Assembly (NCBI RefSeq): GCF_014196255.1
Contig: NZ_JACIDH010000010.1
Location: 51,527-115,526 of the forward strand
DNA from: Sphingomonas pseudosanguinis
GTDB taxonomy: Bacteria > Pseudomonadota > Alphaproteobacteria > Sphingomonadales > Sphingomonadaceae
Length of the DNA: 64,000 nt
Direction: 5' to 3'
How positions within the stretch are numbered: the first letter of the stretch is position 1; each line of letters begins with the position of its first letter. The notes beneath the pieces were generated by a model. The model was given only the letters and a program-made list of their open reading frames with translations, was not told the origin of the DNA and ran no database searches. A program made the position numbers and the translations under genes. This document shows, piece after piece, positions 63,520-64,000 of the stretch.

Positions 63520-64000
63520 AACCACCAGATGACGGCTGCGGCGAGAGCGATGGCGGCCATGAAGTTTTTGATGTTGCGGTCGAAGCGGGTAGCGAGCCGT
63601 CGCCAGTCCTTGAGGCGGCAGAACATGCGCTCGATGACGTTGCGCTGCTTGTAGATGGCACGGTCGTAGTCGTACTGGACCTTGCGGTTACGGCGCGGCG
63701 GGATGACGGCGCGGGTGCCGCGCCCATCGAGCCATTCGCGCAGCGCCCGGCTGTCATAGCCCTTGTCGGCGACGAGCTCGGTGGACGGAGGCCGCGCGGC
63801 GATGCAGGTTCTGGCGACCTTGCAGTCGTGAACGTTTCCCGGTGTCAGCATGAGGACATGAGGGCGGCCTTTCACGTCGCAGACGGCGTGGAGCTTGGTG
63901 TTCCGCCCCCCCTTGGTGCGGCCGATACCATGGGCCAAGGCCCCCCTTTTCCGCCGCCCGCACAGCGATGGACCTTGATGCAGCTGCTATCGATGAACAG
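63506..64000 (-). mobile_element. IS5-family insertion sequence (partial, cut by window end)
   Basis: The end at about 63506 reads GGGTCCGGACTCATAACC next to CTAG, a likely target or end motif. The transposase gene occupies the rest. The other end lies beyond base 64000, so terminal repeats cannot be compared. Confidence 0.75.
63516..64000 (-). CDS. IS5-family transposase (partial, two frames)
   Basis: The DDE transposase C-terminal frame runs from about 63938 to 63516: AHGIGRTKGGRNTKLHAV, ELVADKGYDSRALREWL (Asp) and QRNVIERMFCRLKDWRRL (Glu). The upstream part (DSSCIKVHRC) is in another frame. The switch lies at an A4-G6 run near 63945, where a -1 shift joins the two, as in two-frame IS5 (IS427-type) elements. 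The N-terminus is outside the window. Confidence 0.82.

Overview
The window is high-GC, densely packed alphaproteobacterial chromosome. An XrtA/PEP-CTERM exopolysaccharide cluster, a ChpT-type histidine phosphotransferase, a long rpoD, an RpoH with the Q-K-K-L-F-F-N-L-R box, and many copies of a palindrome built on ttcgacttcgctcagg together point to Sphingomonas or a close relative in Sphingomonadales (inference; no rRNA is present to confirm it).

Layout. 1-7.4 kb: six co-directional, mostly overlapping genes of the XrtA (exosortase A) system, covering a secretion-type ATPase, polysaccharide deacetylase, FemAB-like transferase, glycosyltransferase, exosortase-EpsI fusion and amidotransferase. 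7.4-8 kb: a 149-bp tandem array of palindromes. 8-14.6 kb: an esterase, a polyamine pair (deoxyhypusine synthase-like protein plus group IV decarboxylase), threonine dehydratase, mtgA and small proteins. 14.6-16.9 kb: ybaB, dnaX and the SRP RNA. 17-20 kb: two overlapping cysteine desulfurase genes and a ferredoxin; one desulfurase carries an in-frame palindromic insertion. 20.9-23.3 kb: an orphan type VI secretion cargo module (EagR/DUF1795 chaperone, prePAAR/PAAR effector, putative immunity protein). 23.6-32.7 kb: rpoH, rluD-type synthase, JAMM protease, chpT, a cheA-cheW-cheY-cheB-cheR cluster and an amidase. 33-39.5 kb: RNase P RNA, a TPR/TonB-like protein, a carbonic anhydrase/SulP pair, a J-domain protein, a ferredoxin and sufE. 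40-44.2 kb: an expanded phage-shock (psp) operon with a sigma-54 promoter and divergent pspF. 44.3-51.8 kb: sod, a Sel1 protein, yciB-ftsY-mtaB, a DUF924 protein and a degenerate GGDEF-EAL protein. 52-57.5 kb: ffh-rpsP-rimM-trmD-rplS, interrupted between rimM and trmD by a reverse-strand flavoprotein and a vapBC module. 57.7-64 kb: cyclophilin, GNAT, rpoD, dnaG, a DUF559 gene and a cut-off IS5-type element.

All three SRP parts (4.5S RNA, Ffh, FtsY) and both main sigma factors (RpoD, RpoH) are present. The accessory interest lies in the T6SS-type module, the psp expansion, the vapBC insertion in a ribosomal operon, and palindromic repeats that have entered or shaped reading frames. Start codons were chosen from ribosome-binding sites and family N-termini. 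RNA ends and promoters are estimates by eye.
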